The notes under the pieces are model-generated. The model did no database searches and was not told the origin of the DNA. It worked only from the letters and a program-made list of their open reading frames with translations. From positions 1 through 45,758 of the forward strand of contig WTAL01000006.1 of the NCBI GenBank assembly GCA_013139635.1: a stretch of 45,758 bases of DNA, given 5' to 3'. Of this stretch, positions 7,873 through 16,548 are shown one piece after another. Position 1 is the first letter of the stretch. The number at the start of each line of letters is the position of its first letter. A program made the translations under genes and the position numbers. This stretch comes from Paracoccaceae bacterium (GTDB taxonomy: Bacteria; Pseudomonadota; Alphaproteobacteria; Rhodobacterales; Rhodobacteraceae).

Positions 7873-9090
7873 GCGGGCAAAGCCGCCGGGCCAGTCTATG
7901 CGCTTGAGGCGGGCATAGGCGCGGGCGTGGGCATCGGCAAGGGTTTCGCCCCGCGCCGTAATGGCCAGCACGCGGCCACCGTTGGAAATAACACTATCGC
8001 CAGATTTTGCCGTGCCTGCATGAAAAACTTTTACCTGCGGCGAGCGCTCGCCCAGCCCGCCAATCACTTCGCCTTTGGCATAATCGCCGGGGTAGCCTTT
8101 GGCGGCCATAACGATGGTGAGCGCGTGGTCATCAGCCCAATTCACCGAGGTATCAGCCAACGTGCCTTCAACGGTGGCCAGCAACAGGTCAAGCACTTGG
8201 CCACCGAGGCGCATGGCGATGGCTTGTATTTCGGGGTCTCCGAACCGCACGTTATATTCCACCAGCCGCGGCTGGCCGTCTTTAATCATCAGGCCCACGA
8301 ACAGCACACCCTGAAACGGGGTGCCGCGCTTGGCCATTTCGTCCAGCGTGGGCTGCACGATTTCATTCATGGCTTTTTGGGTGATGGCGGGGGTCATAAT
8401 GGGCGCGGGGGAATAGGCCCCCATGCCGCCGGTATTTGGGCCTTCATCGCCATCAAGCGCGCGTTTGTGGTCTTGAGCGCTGCCCATAGGCAGGGCGGTT
8501 TTGCCATCGGACAGCACAAAAAAGCTGGCTTCTTCGCCTTCCATAAATCCCTCAACCAGCACGGCGGCACCGTGGGCGTTGAAAATATCGTCGAGGGCTT
8601 TGAGCGCTTCGGGCAGCTCCATGGCAACGGTTACACCTTTGCCAGCGGCCAAGCCGTCAGCCTTAATCACAATCGGCGCGCCCGTGGCTTCCACATGGGC
8701 ACGGGCTTTTTCAAGGTCGGTGAAAAAGGCGGAATCGGCGGTGGGGGCATTGCAGGCGGCGCATATTTCTTTGGTGAAGCTTTTGGAGGATTCCAGATGT
8801 GCAGCTTCGGCGCCCGGGCCAAAGCAGGTGATGCCCGCGCCGCGCACGGCGTCGGCCACGCCAACCGCCAGTGGGGCTTCGGGGCCGATGATGACAAAAT
8901 CAACTTTTTGGGCGGTGGCATAGGTGGCCACGGCGGCACCGTCTTCGATATCCAGCGTAATGCACTCGGCTACGTCGGCAATGCCCGCATTTCCGGGGGC
9001 GCAAAGCAGGGTGGTGCATTTCGGATTTTGGCTGATTGCCCAAGCTAAAGCGTGCTCACGTCCGCCGCCGCCCAGAATCAAAATTTTCAC
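7846..9090 (-). CDS. purD: Phosphoribosylamine-glycine ligase
   Basis: Joins glycine to 5-phosphoribosylamine with ATP, the second step of purine synthesis, in the cytoplasm. The 414 residues start from GTG with K-I-L-I-L-G-G-G-G-R-E-H-A, the nucleotide-binding loop typical of PurD. Further marks are A-P-G-N-A-G (31-36), K-A-D-G-L-A-A-G-K-G-V (ATP-grasp lysine and loop), G-P-N-T-G-G-M-G-A-Y and V-E-Y-N-V-R-F-G-D-P-E, the metal-binding segment. Length and ends are normal. It is divergent from xseA with 74 bp between, as is common in Rhodobacterales, and its 3' end overlaps the convergent sugar isomerase gene by 27 bp. Confidence 0.97.
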   Translation of the reverse strand: MKILILGGGGREHALAWAISQNPKCTTLLCAPGNAGIADVAECITLDIEDGAAVATYATAQKVDFVIIGPEAPLAVGVADAVRGAGITCFGPGAEAAHLESSKSFTKEICAACNAPTADSAFFTDLEKARAHVEATGAPIVIKADGLAAGKGVTVAMELPEALKALDDIFNAHGAAVLVEGFMEGEEASFFVLSDGKTALPMGSAQDHKRALDGDEGPNTGGMGAYSPAPIMTPAITQKAMNEIVQPTLDEMAKRGTPFQGVLFVGLMIKDGQPRLVEYNVRFGDPEIQAIAMRLGGQVLDLLLATVEGTLADTSVNWADDHALTIVMAAKGYPGDYAKGEVIGGLGERSPQVKVFHAGTAKSGDSVISNGGRVLAITARGETLADAHARAYARLKRIDWPGGFARSDIGWRAL

Positions 9091-9164
9091 AATCCGCTCC
9101 GATGCGCTTGGGTTTTTCTTGTTGTCGTTTTAAGGTGGGGGAAACGCAGTTACAAGTGGGCAAT

Positions 9165-10691
9165 ATGTCTGATTTATTTGATGATGATGGGGGGAATGCC
9201 CCCGCGCTAAGCGTCTCGCAGCTTTCGGGGGCGGTTAAGCGCGTGGTTGAGGGCGAGTTTGCTCATGTGCGTGTGAGGGGTGAAGTTGGGCGCGTATCGA
9301 AGCCTGCTTCCGGCCACTTGTATCTTGATCTGAAAGATGATCGCGCGGTGCTGGCGTCGGTGGTTTGGAAGGGCGTGGCGAGCAAGCTGGCCCACCAGCC
9401 AGAGGCCGGTATGGAGGTGATTGCCACGGGGCGGCTGACGACGTTTCCGGGGCAAAGCCGCTACCAATTGGTGATAGAGCACATTGCGCCTGCGGGCGTG
9501 GGTGCGCTGATGGCGATGCTGGAAAAGCGCAAAGCGGCGCTGGCGGCCGAGGGGCTTTTTGCGGCGGAGCGTAAGCAGGCGCTGCCTTATTTGCCTGAGG
9601 TTATTGGCGTGGTTACGTCTCCCTCAGGCGCTGTTATTCGCGATATTCTTCATAGGCTTAGAGCGCGGTTTCCGCGCAAGGTGCTGGTGTGGCCTGCGGT
9701 GATGCAGGGGGCAAAATGCGAAGCGGAAGTGGCGGCGGCTATACGCGGGTTTAACGCGCTGACGCCGGGCGGGGCTTTGCCACGGCCTGATGTTTTGATC
9801 GTGGCGCGGGGTGGCGGCTCGCTGGAAGACCTGTGGGGCTTTAACGAGGAGTCCGTGGTGCGGGCGGTGGCGGAAAGTGAAATTCCGGTGATTACCGCCG
9901 TGGGCCATGAAACTGATACAACGCTGGTAGATTACGCCTCTGATCGCCGCGCGCCTACGCCCACGGCGGCCGCTGAAATGGCGGTGCCGGTGCGGGCGGA
10001 ATTGCTGGCAATGTTGGCCGCGCATGAGGCGCGCCGCATGGCCGCGATGGCGCGGCAGCTAGAGGCGGGCGGGCAACGACTGCGTGACCTTTCCCGCGCC
10101 CTGCCACGGGCGGATGCGATTTTAGGTGAGCGACAACAAAGGCTTGACGGGCTAGCCATGCGCCTGCCGCAAGCCCTGCTTGGCTTTGTGCAGCAAAAAC
10201 ACTTGCGCCTATCCAAGGCGGCCCTGCGGCCTGATATACTGGCGAAAAATGTGCAGCCACGGCGGGCGAGGCTGGCGCAATCGACCCTGCGTCTGCCGCA
10301 AGCATTGCTGACACTCACGACCAAAAAAAGGCTGGGATTGGCTCGCCATGTTGTGCGTAGTGCGCCACTGGCGCGTGAAATTATGTATAAACACCAGTCG
10401 CTTACGGAGCTAAACGCGCGTATGGCGCGGAATGGACAGCAGCGGATTGCTAATTGGAAACAGCGGCTGGAGGGGCTGGAGCGCACCCGCCAAAGCCTAA
10501 ATTACAGGAACACGCTAAAGCGAGGCTTTGCAATTGTGCATAGTGAGGGCAAGGTGATTACAGATGTAAAAACCGCAAAAAAGGCCGCGCAGATAGAGCT
10601 GGAATTTGCGGACGGGCGCTTAAAACTCGGGGCGCCTAAGCCCAAACCGACTCCCAAAAAACCGGCACCTGACCAAGGCTCATTCTTTTAG
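9165..10691 (+). CDS. xseA: Exodeoxyribonuclease VII large subunit
   Basis: The catalytic subunit of exonuclease VII, which degrades single-stranded DNA from both ends in repair and recombination with small subunit XseB. ATG at 9165 begins M-S-D-L-F-D-D-D-G, the usual start. The first 120 residues form the OB-fold (V-R-G-E-V, G-H-L-Y-L-D-L-K-D). The catalytic domain shows V-T-S-P-S-G-A-V-I-R-D-I, R-G-G-G-S-L-E-D-L-W-G-F-N and A-V-G-H-E-T-D. A long helical arm follows, with two similar L-R-L-P-Q-A-L-L segments, then the C-terminal R-G-F-A-I-V block. Length (508) is normal. xseB is not in the window. Upstream in-frame Met codons overlap the purD promoter and are less likely. Confidence 0.96.
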   Translation: MSDLFDDDGGNAPALSVSQLSGAVKRVVEGEFAHVRVRGEVGRVSKPASGHLYLDLKDDRAVLASVVWKGVASKLAHQPEAGMEVIATGRLTTFPGQSRYQLVIEHIAPAGVGALMAMLEKRKAALAAEGLFAAERKQALPYLPEVIGVVTSPSGAVIRDILHRLRARFPRKVLVWPAVMQGAKCEAEVAAAIRGFNALTPGGALPRPDVLIVARGGGSLEDLWGFNEESVVRAVAESEIPVITAVGHETDTTLVDYASDRRAPTPTAAAEMAVPVRAELLAMLAAHEARRMAAMARQLEAGGQRLRDLSRALPRADAILGERQQRLDGLAMRLPQALLGFVQQKHLRLSKAALRPDILAKNVQPRRARLAQSTLRLPQALLTLTTKKRLGLARHVVRSAPLAREIMYKHQSLTELNARMARNGQQRIANWKQRLEGLERTRQSLNYRNTLKRGFAIVHSEGKVITDVKTAKKAAQIELEFADGRLKLGAPKPKPTPKKPAPDQGSFF

Positions 10692-10699
10692 GCAGCGCT

Positions 10700-10763
10700 A
10701 GGTGCGCCCCTCCGCGGCGACCCTTCGGGCCACCTTGTCGGCGCGGGTCATGCAAGCACGACC
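10700..10763. repeat. Dispersed 3'-end repeat, copy A
   Basis: Contains the shared core GGCGACCCTTCGGGCCACCT (10716-10735) and ends in an imperfect stem GGTCATG-CAAG-CACGACC (10746-10763). It lies between the convergent ends of xseA and the exported-protein operon, three bases from the stop codon of the latter at 10766. Related copies are at 20186, 38387 and 41735. Confidence 0.75.
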
Positions 10764-10765
10764 GG

Positions 10766-11176
10766 CTATGGCTGGAAGGACACGCCAAAAAGCGGGCCGG
10801 TGCAAAGGATCTCGGATTTATCTTGGCCGGAGAGTGTGAGCACCAGCGGCGGTTCGCCCGCATCATTGCGGGTGCTGGTAACGGTTAGCTGCTCGGCATT
10901 GCCTTCGATTACCCAGCAAAACGGGCCACTGCCATCGTCATAGACAAAGCAAATCGCGGGGGCCTCATAGGCCCATTTCCCGTTTATACAGCGGCCATCA
11001 TCGGCGCGCCACACCGTGCGCTGGCCAAAGAAAAACTGCTCGGAGCCGTAAAACTGCCCACTATTTGTAAAATGCATGGTGGAGCCGCGAGAGAGCGTAT
11101 CAAACTCTTTTCCGGTCAGAGATTGTGCTGAGGTCGCGCCTGCGAGCAGGGTGAACAGGGCTATAGCCAGTTTCAT
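10766..11176 (-). CDS. Small exported Cys-containing protein, paralogue 3
   Basis: 136 residues. The start chosen is M-K-L-A-I-A-L-F, which gives a signal peptide ending near A-T-S-A-Q-S; upstream in-frame Met adds a polar stretch unlike a signal. The mature part is about 115 residues with S-R-G-S-T-M-H-F, then D-D-G-R-C-I-N-G-K-W, I-C-F-V-Y and F-C-W-V-I. The C-x-G-x-W...C-F...C pattern is shared with the two genes upstream. Its ATG overlaps the upstream stop as ATGA. It is probably a periplasmic beta-barrel-like domain with a disulfide. Function unknown. Confidence 0.8.
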   Translation of the reverse strand: MKLAIALFTLLAGATSAQSLTGKEFDTLSRGSTMHFTNSGQFYGSEQFFFGQRTVWRADDGRCINGKWAYEAPAICFVYDDGSGPFCWVIEGNAEQLTVTSTRNDAGEPPLVLTLSGQDKSEILCTGPLFGVSFQP

Positions 11177-11616
11177 GGGCGCACCGGAGGGAGAAGCGTG
11201 CTTAGCAGTGCGGGGCCGCAAGCAACCGGAATATTGGCAATGCGAGAAACTTTCTGGACGTCGGTGGTCTCAAGGCCATTGTTCAGCCCAATCACATAAA
11301 TCGCGCCATTCAATCGCTTGTGGTGAAAGCAATTTAGCGGGCCACCTTCCCAGTCAAAACAAAACGCCAATTGCTCCATATACCATGTGCCATCAATGCA
11401 GCTGCCATCGTCTAGCCGGATGGTCACATTGCCGTCACCAAGGTAGCTTTCATAGCCGATGATCTCGCCATCGACCTCGTAAACTACGGTTTTGCCTTTG
11501 GTTAGGTCGTGCCACGCTTGATAGCTAATATTGTCGGCATTCGCCAACTGATCATGCAGGCTTTGAGCAAGCAAAGAGTTGGGCGCGAGGGCCAATATTA
11601 GGGCCAGAGATTTCAT
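11173..11616 (-). CDS. Small exported Cys-containing protein, paralogue 2
   Basis: 147 residues beginning M-K-S-L-A-L-I-L-A-L with a cleavable signal ending near L-L-A-Q-S. The mature part shows T-K-G-K-T-V-V-Y-E-V, G-Y-E-S-Y, D-D-G-S-C-I-D-G-T-W-Y, F-C-F-D-W and N-C-F, the same order as in both neighbours, plus a longer C-terminal tail with a further Cys. Start and stop codons overlap those of the flanking genes by four bases, so all three are translated from one message. It belongs to a family of small periplasmic proteins I cannot name with certainty. Confidence 0.8.
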   Translation of the reverse strand: MKSLALILALAPNSLLAQSLHDQLANADNISYQAWHDLTKGKTVVYEVDGEIIGYESYLGDGNVTIRLDDGSCIDGTWYMEQLAFCFDWEGGPLNCFHHKRLNGAIYVIGLNNGLETTDVQKVSRIANIPVACGPALLSTLLPPVRP

Positions 11617-12092
11617 CCGGCGGGCGCAAGAGGGGCGCTGAGCGAAACCATCCCGACTTCGCAATAAAGCGGGGTAGACGTGATTTCGGAAATGGGCTCA
11701 ATGTTGCCGCGGCGCTCGCCGTCTATTACTAGCTCAGAAATATATTCGCCCTGAAACTCAACCCAAGCCGAGCAGACAGAGCCCGAGCGGGACCAGTCAA
11801 AGCAGATGTTTCCATCTTCGGCGTGCCAAGAGCCGATGTCGCAGTTAATCTGGCCATCCGCGCTTGGGGTTGTCCATTCTATCACCACACGATTGGTGCC
11901 GGGGCGGTAATATTCGCGATAAAGATCATCGCCTTGGTTGTTATAGGTTATGGTGTTGCCGTCTGTCATGGCTCGAAATTCGGCTTCGCCCATGGGGGAG
12001 CCAAGGAGGATTTTTTTGGCCAGTGTGGCGGCGCTGTCTTGCGCAAAGGCGGGTGTGGTGAGCATGCTAGCGATTAGGGCAATGCGAAACAT
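11613..12092 (-). CDS. Small exported Cys-containing protein, paralogue 1
   Basis: 159 residues; first gene of the three-paralogue operon. The ATG at 12092 has GGAG nine bases upstream and starts the signal peptide M-F-R-I-A-L-I-A-S-M ending at A-F-A-Q-D. The mature part carries T-D-G-N-T-I-T-Y, Y-R-E-Y-Y, I-N-C-D-I-G-S-W, I-C-F-D-W and V-C-S-A-W. The core C...W...C-F-x-W...C pattern is shared with the next two genes, though overall identity looks low, so the duplication is old. It may act in the periplasm or cell envelope. No enzyme motif is visible. Confidence 0.8.
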   Translation of the reverse strand: MFRIALIASMLTTPAFAQDSAATLAKKILLGSPMGEAEFRAMTDGNTITYNNQGDDLYREYYRPGTNRVVIEWTTPSADGQINCDIGSWHAEDGNICFDWSRSGSVCSAWVEFQGEYISELVIDGERRGNIEPISEITSTPLYCEVGMVSLSAPLAPAG

Positions 12093-12251
12093 AGAATCAA
12101 TCTCCATAATATTGTGCAATTCAACAAAGTGGCGGCGCGTTTGGCAAGGGATTGCTTGCGGCTGGGCGAATACATGCCGCCTTTAGTCGTATTTTCGCTT
12201 GGGAGTTGGGCGCAACGGGCCTAAGCTGGCGCGAATTTTAAGGAGTTGGTG

Positions 12252-13913
12252 ATGGTTGAAGGCAACGGGGTTTGGAAATCTGGCAAAGGTAAAGGGCGGC
12301 GATACCCTAAGGGGCGTATGCTGGACGACAGCGCGCTTACAGAAGTTGTAAATTTGCTTTCTGGGCAAGACCTTAGACGGGATATGCTCATTGAATACCT
12401 TCACTTGATTCAAGACCATTTTGGTGGGCTCAGCCAGCCGCATATTAAAGCTTTGGCCGAGGTTTTGCGGCTCGGAGAAGCTGAGATATTTGAAGTTGCC
12501 AGTTTTTATGCACATTTTGATGTGCTGGGTGAGGATAAATTACCTCCGCCACTAACACTTCGCGTTTGTGAATCACTTTCCTGTGAAATGGCGGGCGCAT
12601 CGGCGCTTTTTGAAGAACTGGCGGTTCGCCACCCCGAATTTCGGGTTGTACGGGCGCCCTGTATGGGGCGGTGCGATGTCGCTCCGGTGGTGGCCGTGGG
12701 GCATGTGCATGTGGGGCAAGCTGATGATTCTAAGGTGAAATTGGCTGTAGAAGCCAAGATTCAACTACCGGACTACGAGAGCTTTGAAGACTATCGCGCG
12801 GGCGGGGGCTATCGCACGCTAGAAGGACTGCGGCAGGGGGATAAAACGCCGGATGAGGTGCAGGAGATGGTCTTGCAGGCGGGGCTGCGCGGCATGGGCG
12901 GCGCTGGTTTTCCTTCTGGGCGGAAGTGGAGCTTTGTGAGGGCCGAGGCGGGGCCGCGTTTGATGGCGGTTAATGCTGACGAGGGCGAGCCGGGGACGTT
13001 TAAGGACCGCTATTATTTGGAGCGAGAGCCCCATGCTATGCTGGAAGGCATGCTTATTGCGGCATGGGCGGTAAATGTAGAAAAAATATACATTTATCTG
13101 CGTGATGAGTATCCAGAGGTTCGAAAAGTGCTAAAAATCGAACTGGCTCAGCTTGTGGAGCAGGGGGTAATTGAGGCCAATTTCATCGAGCTGAGGCGTG
13201 GTGCGGGGTCTTATATCTGCGGTGAAGAAAGTGCGATGATTGAGAGCATTGAGGGCAAGAGGGGGATGCCGAGATTGCGGCCGCCTTATGTAGCGCAGGT
13301 CGGGATATTTGGGCGGCCAACGCTCGTGCATAATGTGGAGACGCTGCACTGGGTGAGCAAGATCGCCCGCGGCGGGCCAGAGGTTTTTAACAGTCATGTT
13401 AAAAACGAGCGCGTTGGGCTGCGGAGCTATTCTGTTTCTGGGCGCGTGCGGTTTCCGGGCGTAAAGCTGCTGCCCGCCGGCTCCACGATTTCTGATGTTA
13501 TTGAGGCCAGCGGAGGCATGTTGGACGGGCACGTTTTTAAAGCTTACCAGCCCGGCGGGCCGTCTTCTGGCTTGTTGCCTGCCAAGCTGAGCGATGTACC
13601 ACTGGATTTTGATACTTTGCAGGAATATGGCAGCTTTATTGGCTCTGGCGCTGTGGTGGTGCTATCGGATAAGGATTCCGTAAAGGATGCGGCGCTGAAT
13701 ATGCTCAGGTTTTTTGCAGATGAAAGCTGTGGGCAATGCACACCCTGCCGAGTGGGTTGCGAAAAAGCCGTTAAGGTTATGGAAAAGCAATGGGATAAGC
13801 CGCTATTGATAGACCTGTGTGATGCCATGGCTGAGGCGTCTATTTGTGGTTTGGGGCAGGCGGCCCCTAACCCAATTTTGACAGTATTACGCTACTTTCC
13901 AGAAGAAGTTTAG
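12252..13913 (+). CDS. NuoE-NuoF fusion, NADH-binding diaphorase subunit
   Basis: 553 residues; AAGGAG seven bases before the ATG at 12252 fixes the start. Residues 25-170 are a NuoE-like thioredoxin-fold [2Fe-2S] domain with ligands Cys106, Cys111, Cys137 and Cys141. Residues 175-490 are NuoF-like: G-M-G-G-A-G-F (214-220) and N-A-D-E-G-E-P-G-T-F (241-250) for FMN/NADH. Cys493, Cys496, Cys499 and Cys532 bind a [4Fe-4S] cluster. In related bacteria such fusions serve NAD-dependent formate dehydrogenases (FdsG/FdsB type). Here ftsY follows directly and no formate dehydrogenase alpha subunit, accessory gene or other complex I gene is nearby. It may work with a subunit encoded elsewhere, or as an orphan diaphorase. 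Confidence 0.9.
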   Translation: MVEGNGVWKSGKGKGRRYPKGRMLDDSALTEVVNLLSGQDLRRDMLIEYLHLIQDHFGGLSQPHIKALAEVLRLGEAEIFEVASFYAHFDVLGEDKLPPPLTLRVCESLSCEMAGASALFEELAVRHPEFRVVRAPCMGRCDVAPVVAVGHVHVGQADDSKVKLAVEAKIQLPDYESFEDYRAGGGYRTLEGLRQGDKTPDEVQEMVLQAGLRGMGGAGFPSGRKWSFVRAEAGPRLMAVNADEGEPGTFKDRYYLEREPHAMLEGMLIAAWAVNVEKIYIYLRDEYPEVRKVLKIELAQLVEQGVIEANFIELRRGAGSYICGEESAMIESIEGKRGMPRLRPPYVAQVGIFGRPTLVHNVETLHWVSKIARGGPEVFNSHVKNERVGLRSYSVSGRVRFPGVKLLPAGSTISDVIEASGGMLDGHVFKAYQPGGPSSGLLPAKLSDVPLDFDTLQEYGSFIGSGAVVVLSDKDSVKDAALNMLRFFADESCGQCTPCRVGCEKAVKVMEKQWDKPLLIDLCDAMAEASICGLGQAAPNPILTVLRYFPEEV

Positions 13914-14000
13914 CGATAAACTAAATTCAAACCGAAAGAAAATCCTCGCGGCGCTTTTCATACAGCGAAAGGCGTATTAAGTAGGGGGAAAGGAGTGCGT

Positions 14001-14978
14001 ATGTCTTTTTTCTCAAAACTCAAAAACCGGCTTACCAAGTCGTCCAGTAAGATTGATGATGGTGTGCAAGCGCTGGTGACGGAAGAAACCGCAAAGGTTG
14101 AGACCGCAAAACCGGGGCTGATTGCCCGTGCGCTGGGGGCTGATGGCCCCAAGCGGGTGCTGGATGATGCTATGCTGGAGAGCTTGGAAGAGCTGCTGAT
14201 CTCAGCAGATATGGGGGTGGAAACCGCGCTTAAGGTTTCGGCTAACATGGCTGAGGGGCGGTTTGGCAAAAAGCTCGGGGCGGACGAGATCAAGCGGCTT
14301 TTGGCGGCGGAATGTGCTGCGATTTTGGAGCCCGTGGCGCGGCCCTTACCGATTTACCAAAAGCGCCCGCAAGTGGTGCTGGTGGTGGGGGTGAATGGCT
14401 CTGGCAAAACCACGACCATTGGCAAGCTGGCGAGCCAGCTTAAGGGCGCTGGCAAATCGGTTGTTATTGCGGCTGGTGATACCTTTCGGGCAGCTGCGGT
14501 TGAGCAGTTACAGGTGTGGGGCGAGCGCGCAGGGGTGCCTGTGCTGACCGCACCTGAGGGCTCCGACCCGGCCTCGTTGGCGTTTGAAGCTATGGGCAAG
14601 GCTGAGGAAAGTGGCGCAGATATGCTGCTGATTGACACCGCTGGGCGGCTGCAAAATCGCGCTGATCTTATGGAAGAACTGGCCAAAATTGTGCGGGTTA
14701 TCCGCAAGAAAGACCCCGAGGCTCCGCATAATACGCTACTGGTTTTGGATGCCACAACAGGGCAGAACGCCTTGAAGCAAGTTGAGATATTTACCAAAAT
14801 CGCCGATGTGAGCGGGCTGGTGATGACCAAGCTTGATGGCACGGCCAAAGGCGGCGTGCTGGTGGCGCTGGCAGACCGCACGGGCCTGCCTATCCATGCC
14901 ATTGGCGTGGGGGAGGCGATAGATGATCTCTCGCCATTTGACCCGCAAGAATTTGCAAATGCGCTGGCGGGAGTCTAG
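14001..14978 (+). CDS. ftsY: Signal recognition particle receptor FtsY
   Basis: The membrane-associated SRP GTPase that docks ribosome-SRP complexes at the translocon. 325 residues; ATG at 14001 has AAAGGAG five bases upstream (an in-frame GTG at 13995 lies inside that site). A short basic/acidic A region (1-45), the N helical bundle (50-115), then the G domain: G-V-N-G-S-G-K-T (130-137), D-T-F-R-A-A-A-V-E-Q-L, D-T-A-G-R-L-Q-N and T-K-L-D-G-T-A-K-G-G. The acidic A domain of enterobacteria is missing, as usual in alphaproteobacteria. The next gene starts on the last base of its stop codon. Confidence 0.97.
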   Translation: MSFFSKLKNRLTKSSSKIDDGVQALVTEETAKVETAKPGLIARALGADGPKRVLDDAMLESLEELLISADMGVETALKVSANMAEGRFGKKLGADEIKRLLAAECAAILEPVARPLPIYQKRPQVVLVVGVNGSGKTTTIGKLASQLKGAGKSVVIAAGDTFRAAAVEQLQVWGERAGVPVLTAPEGSDPASLAFEAMGKAEESGADMLLIDTAGRLQNRADLMEELAKIVRVIRKKDPEAPHNTLLVLDATTGQNALKQVEIFTKIADVSGLVMTKLDGTAKGGVLVALADRTGLPIHAIGVGEAIDDLSPFDPQEFANALAGV

Positions 14979-15877
14979 TGAGCGAATGGCTTGTCGGCCT
15001 TGCGGGCACTGAAACTGGCCACTGGCTGGCTGTTGGCCTGGCACTGCTGGCCGCCTTTACCCATGCGATATTTGGCGCGCTGCAAAAGGGCCGGTTTGAT
15101 CCGTGGCTCATGCGGGGCGCGATGGATGTATCTTATGGCCTGATGGCCGCGCCGTTTGCGCTATTTGTTGTGCCATGGCCCGAGCCGCATATGTGGCTAA
15201 TATTTGCGGGCGTTCTGCCCATTCATCTTGGCTATAAGCTGTTTCAGGCAATGGCGTATTCTAAGGGCGCTTATACGGTGGTTTACCCCGTGGTGCGTGG
15301 CACGGGGCCGCTGGTAACGGTGCTGGCGGCGGGGGTGGTTTTTGGAGAGCGGTTTACCCTAGCGCAATGGCTGGGGGTGGCACTGTTGCTTGGGGCAATT
15401 TTTGCACTGGCGGGGGTGAACTTGCGGCAAACAAAGGTGGCGCGGGCGCAGCTTTGGCAGGCGCTTGGGCTGGCCTTTGTAACCGGGCTTTTTGTGGCGC
15501 TATACACCACGTATGATGCTTACGGTATTCGGGCCACGGCTGATCCTTTTACCTTTTTAGCGTGGTTTTTTATGATCGACGGGATGATATTTCCGTTTAT
15601 TTCGGCGCGATATTACAAAAATATGGCCTATCCGCCGGCACTTGGCCCCCTTATGCGGCGGGGCTTTTTGGGCGGGCTTATTGCTTATGCCAGCTTTGGC
15701 TCGGTGATGATGGCCACACGGCTGGATACGGTGGGGCAAGCGGCGGTGCTGCGAGAAACTTCGGTGGTGTTTGCGGCGCTGATTGGCTGGTTTTTCTTGA
15801 AGGAAAAGGTGGGGCCGCTGCAGGGGATGCTGATGGCGCTGATCGCGCTGGGCGCTGTGGTGGTGGAATTTGGATAG
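14978..15877 (+). CDS. EamA/DMT-family membrane transporter
   Basis: 299 residues from GTG overlapping the ftsY TAG by one base (TAGTG). About ten hydrophobic segments fall into two EamA halves, with the typical motif V-Y-P-V-V-R-G-T-G-P-L in the first half and V-L-R-E-T-S-V-V-F-A-A-L in the second. Drug/metabolite transporters of this family export amino acids, nucleotides or other small solutes; the substrate cannot be told here. Co-transcription with ftsY is likely, but a functional link is not implied. Confidence 0.88.
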   Translation: MSEWLVGLAGTETGHWLAVGLALLAAFTHAIFGALQKGRFDPWLMRGAMDVSYGLMAAPFALFVVPWPEPHMWLIFAGVLPIHLGYKLFQAMAYSKGAYTVVYPVVRGTGPLVTVLAAGVVFGERFTLAQWLGVALLLGAIFALAGVNLRQTKVARAQLWQALGLAFVTGLFVALYTTYDAYGIRATADPFTFLAWFFMIDGMIFPFISARYYKNMAYPPALGPLMRRGFLGGLIAYASFGSVMMATRLDTVGQAAVLRETSVVFAALIGWFFLKEKVGPLQGMLMALIALGAVVVEFG

Positions 15878-15887
15878 GGCCGCGATT

Positions 15888-15910
15888 GGTGGGGTGGAAC
15901 CCCACCCTAC
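15888..15910. repeat. Short palindromic repeat, family 2
   Basis: GGTGGGGT-GGA-ACCCCACC (15888-15906), a perfect 8-bp stem, followed by CTAC. The same stem and tail occur at 23734-23756, and a relative lies inside nnr at 24249-24272. It sits between the EamA gene and yciB. Confidence 0.75.
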
Positions 15911-15945
15911 AATGCGCTAGGCTCCGGCAAAATTAGGGAATTATC

Positions 15946-16548
15946 ATGACTGAAAAAAAGCAGAATCCGATTGTAAAACTGGTGCTCGAAGTGGGGCCGA
16001 TTATTTTGTTTTTCTTGGCGTACAAGTTTGCACCCTTTCCAGAAGGGGCAACGGATGAAGAGCGGCAACTGGTGCAAATCATCTTTGCGACGGGGGTGTT
16101 TATACCCGTTACGATCATCGCCTTGGCGTATTCGTGGTTTGTAAACAAGCACTTACCAAAGATGGCCGTGGTCACAGCTGTGATTGTGGTGGTGTTTGGC
16201 GGGCTGACGATCTGGCTGCAAGACGCGACATTTATCAAGATGAAACCCACCATTCTTTACCTCGCTTTTGGTGGCACGCTGGGCTTTGGCCTGCTGCGTG
16301 GGCAGAGTTATTTGCGCTACCTGATGGGGGAAATGATGCCGCTGCAAGACGAGGGCTGGATGATTTTCACCAAACGGTTTGCGCTGTTTTTCTTTGGTTT
16401 GGCCATTGTGAACGAGCTGGTTTGGCGCAATTTTGACACCGACACATGGGTCACCTTCAAAACCTTTTTCCTGCCGATTGCGACCTTTGGCTTTATCATG
16501 TCGCAGGTTGGTATTTTCTCAAAATACGAGATTAAGGACGAGTCGTAA
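15946..16548 (+). CDS. yciB: YciB/IspZ inner-membrane septation protein
   Basis: 200 residues with five or six membrane segments and the family signature L-T-I-W-L-Q-D-A-T-F-I-K-M-K-P-T (about 86-101). YciB is an inner-membrane protein linked to cell division and envelope integrity in E. coli and Shigella; its biochemical role is unsettled. The N-terminal K-L-V-L-E-V-G-P-I-I-L-F-F is typical. It follows the EamA gene after a short palindrome. Its last 17 bases overlap the convergent methyltransferase gene. Confidence 0.93.
   Translation: MTEKKQNPIVKLVLEVGPIILFFLAYKFAPFPEGATDEERQLVQIIFATGVFIPVTIIALAYSWFVNKHLPKMAVVTAVIVVVFGGLTIWLQDATFIKMKPTILYLAFGGTLGFGLLRGQSYLRYLMGEMMPLQDEGWMIFTKRFALFFFGLAIVNELVWRNFDTDTWVTFKTFFLPIATFGFIMSQVGIFSKYEIKDES

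Noticed and set aside
7927-9048. 373-codon open frame on the plus strand opposite purD
   Set aside because: Gly/His-rich shadow of a highly conserved gene in GC-rich DNA; no start signal or family motif.
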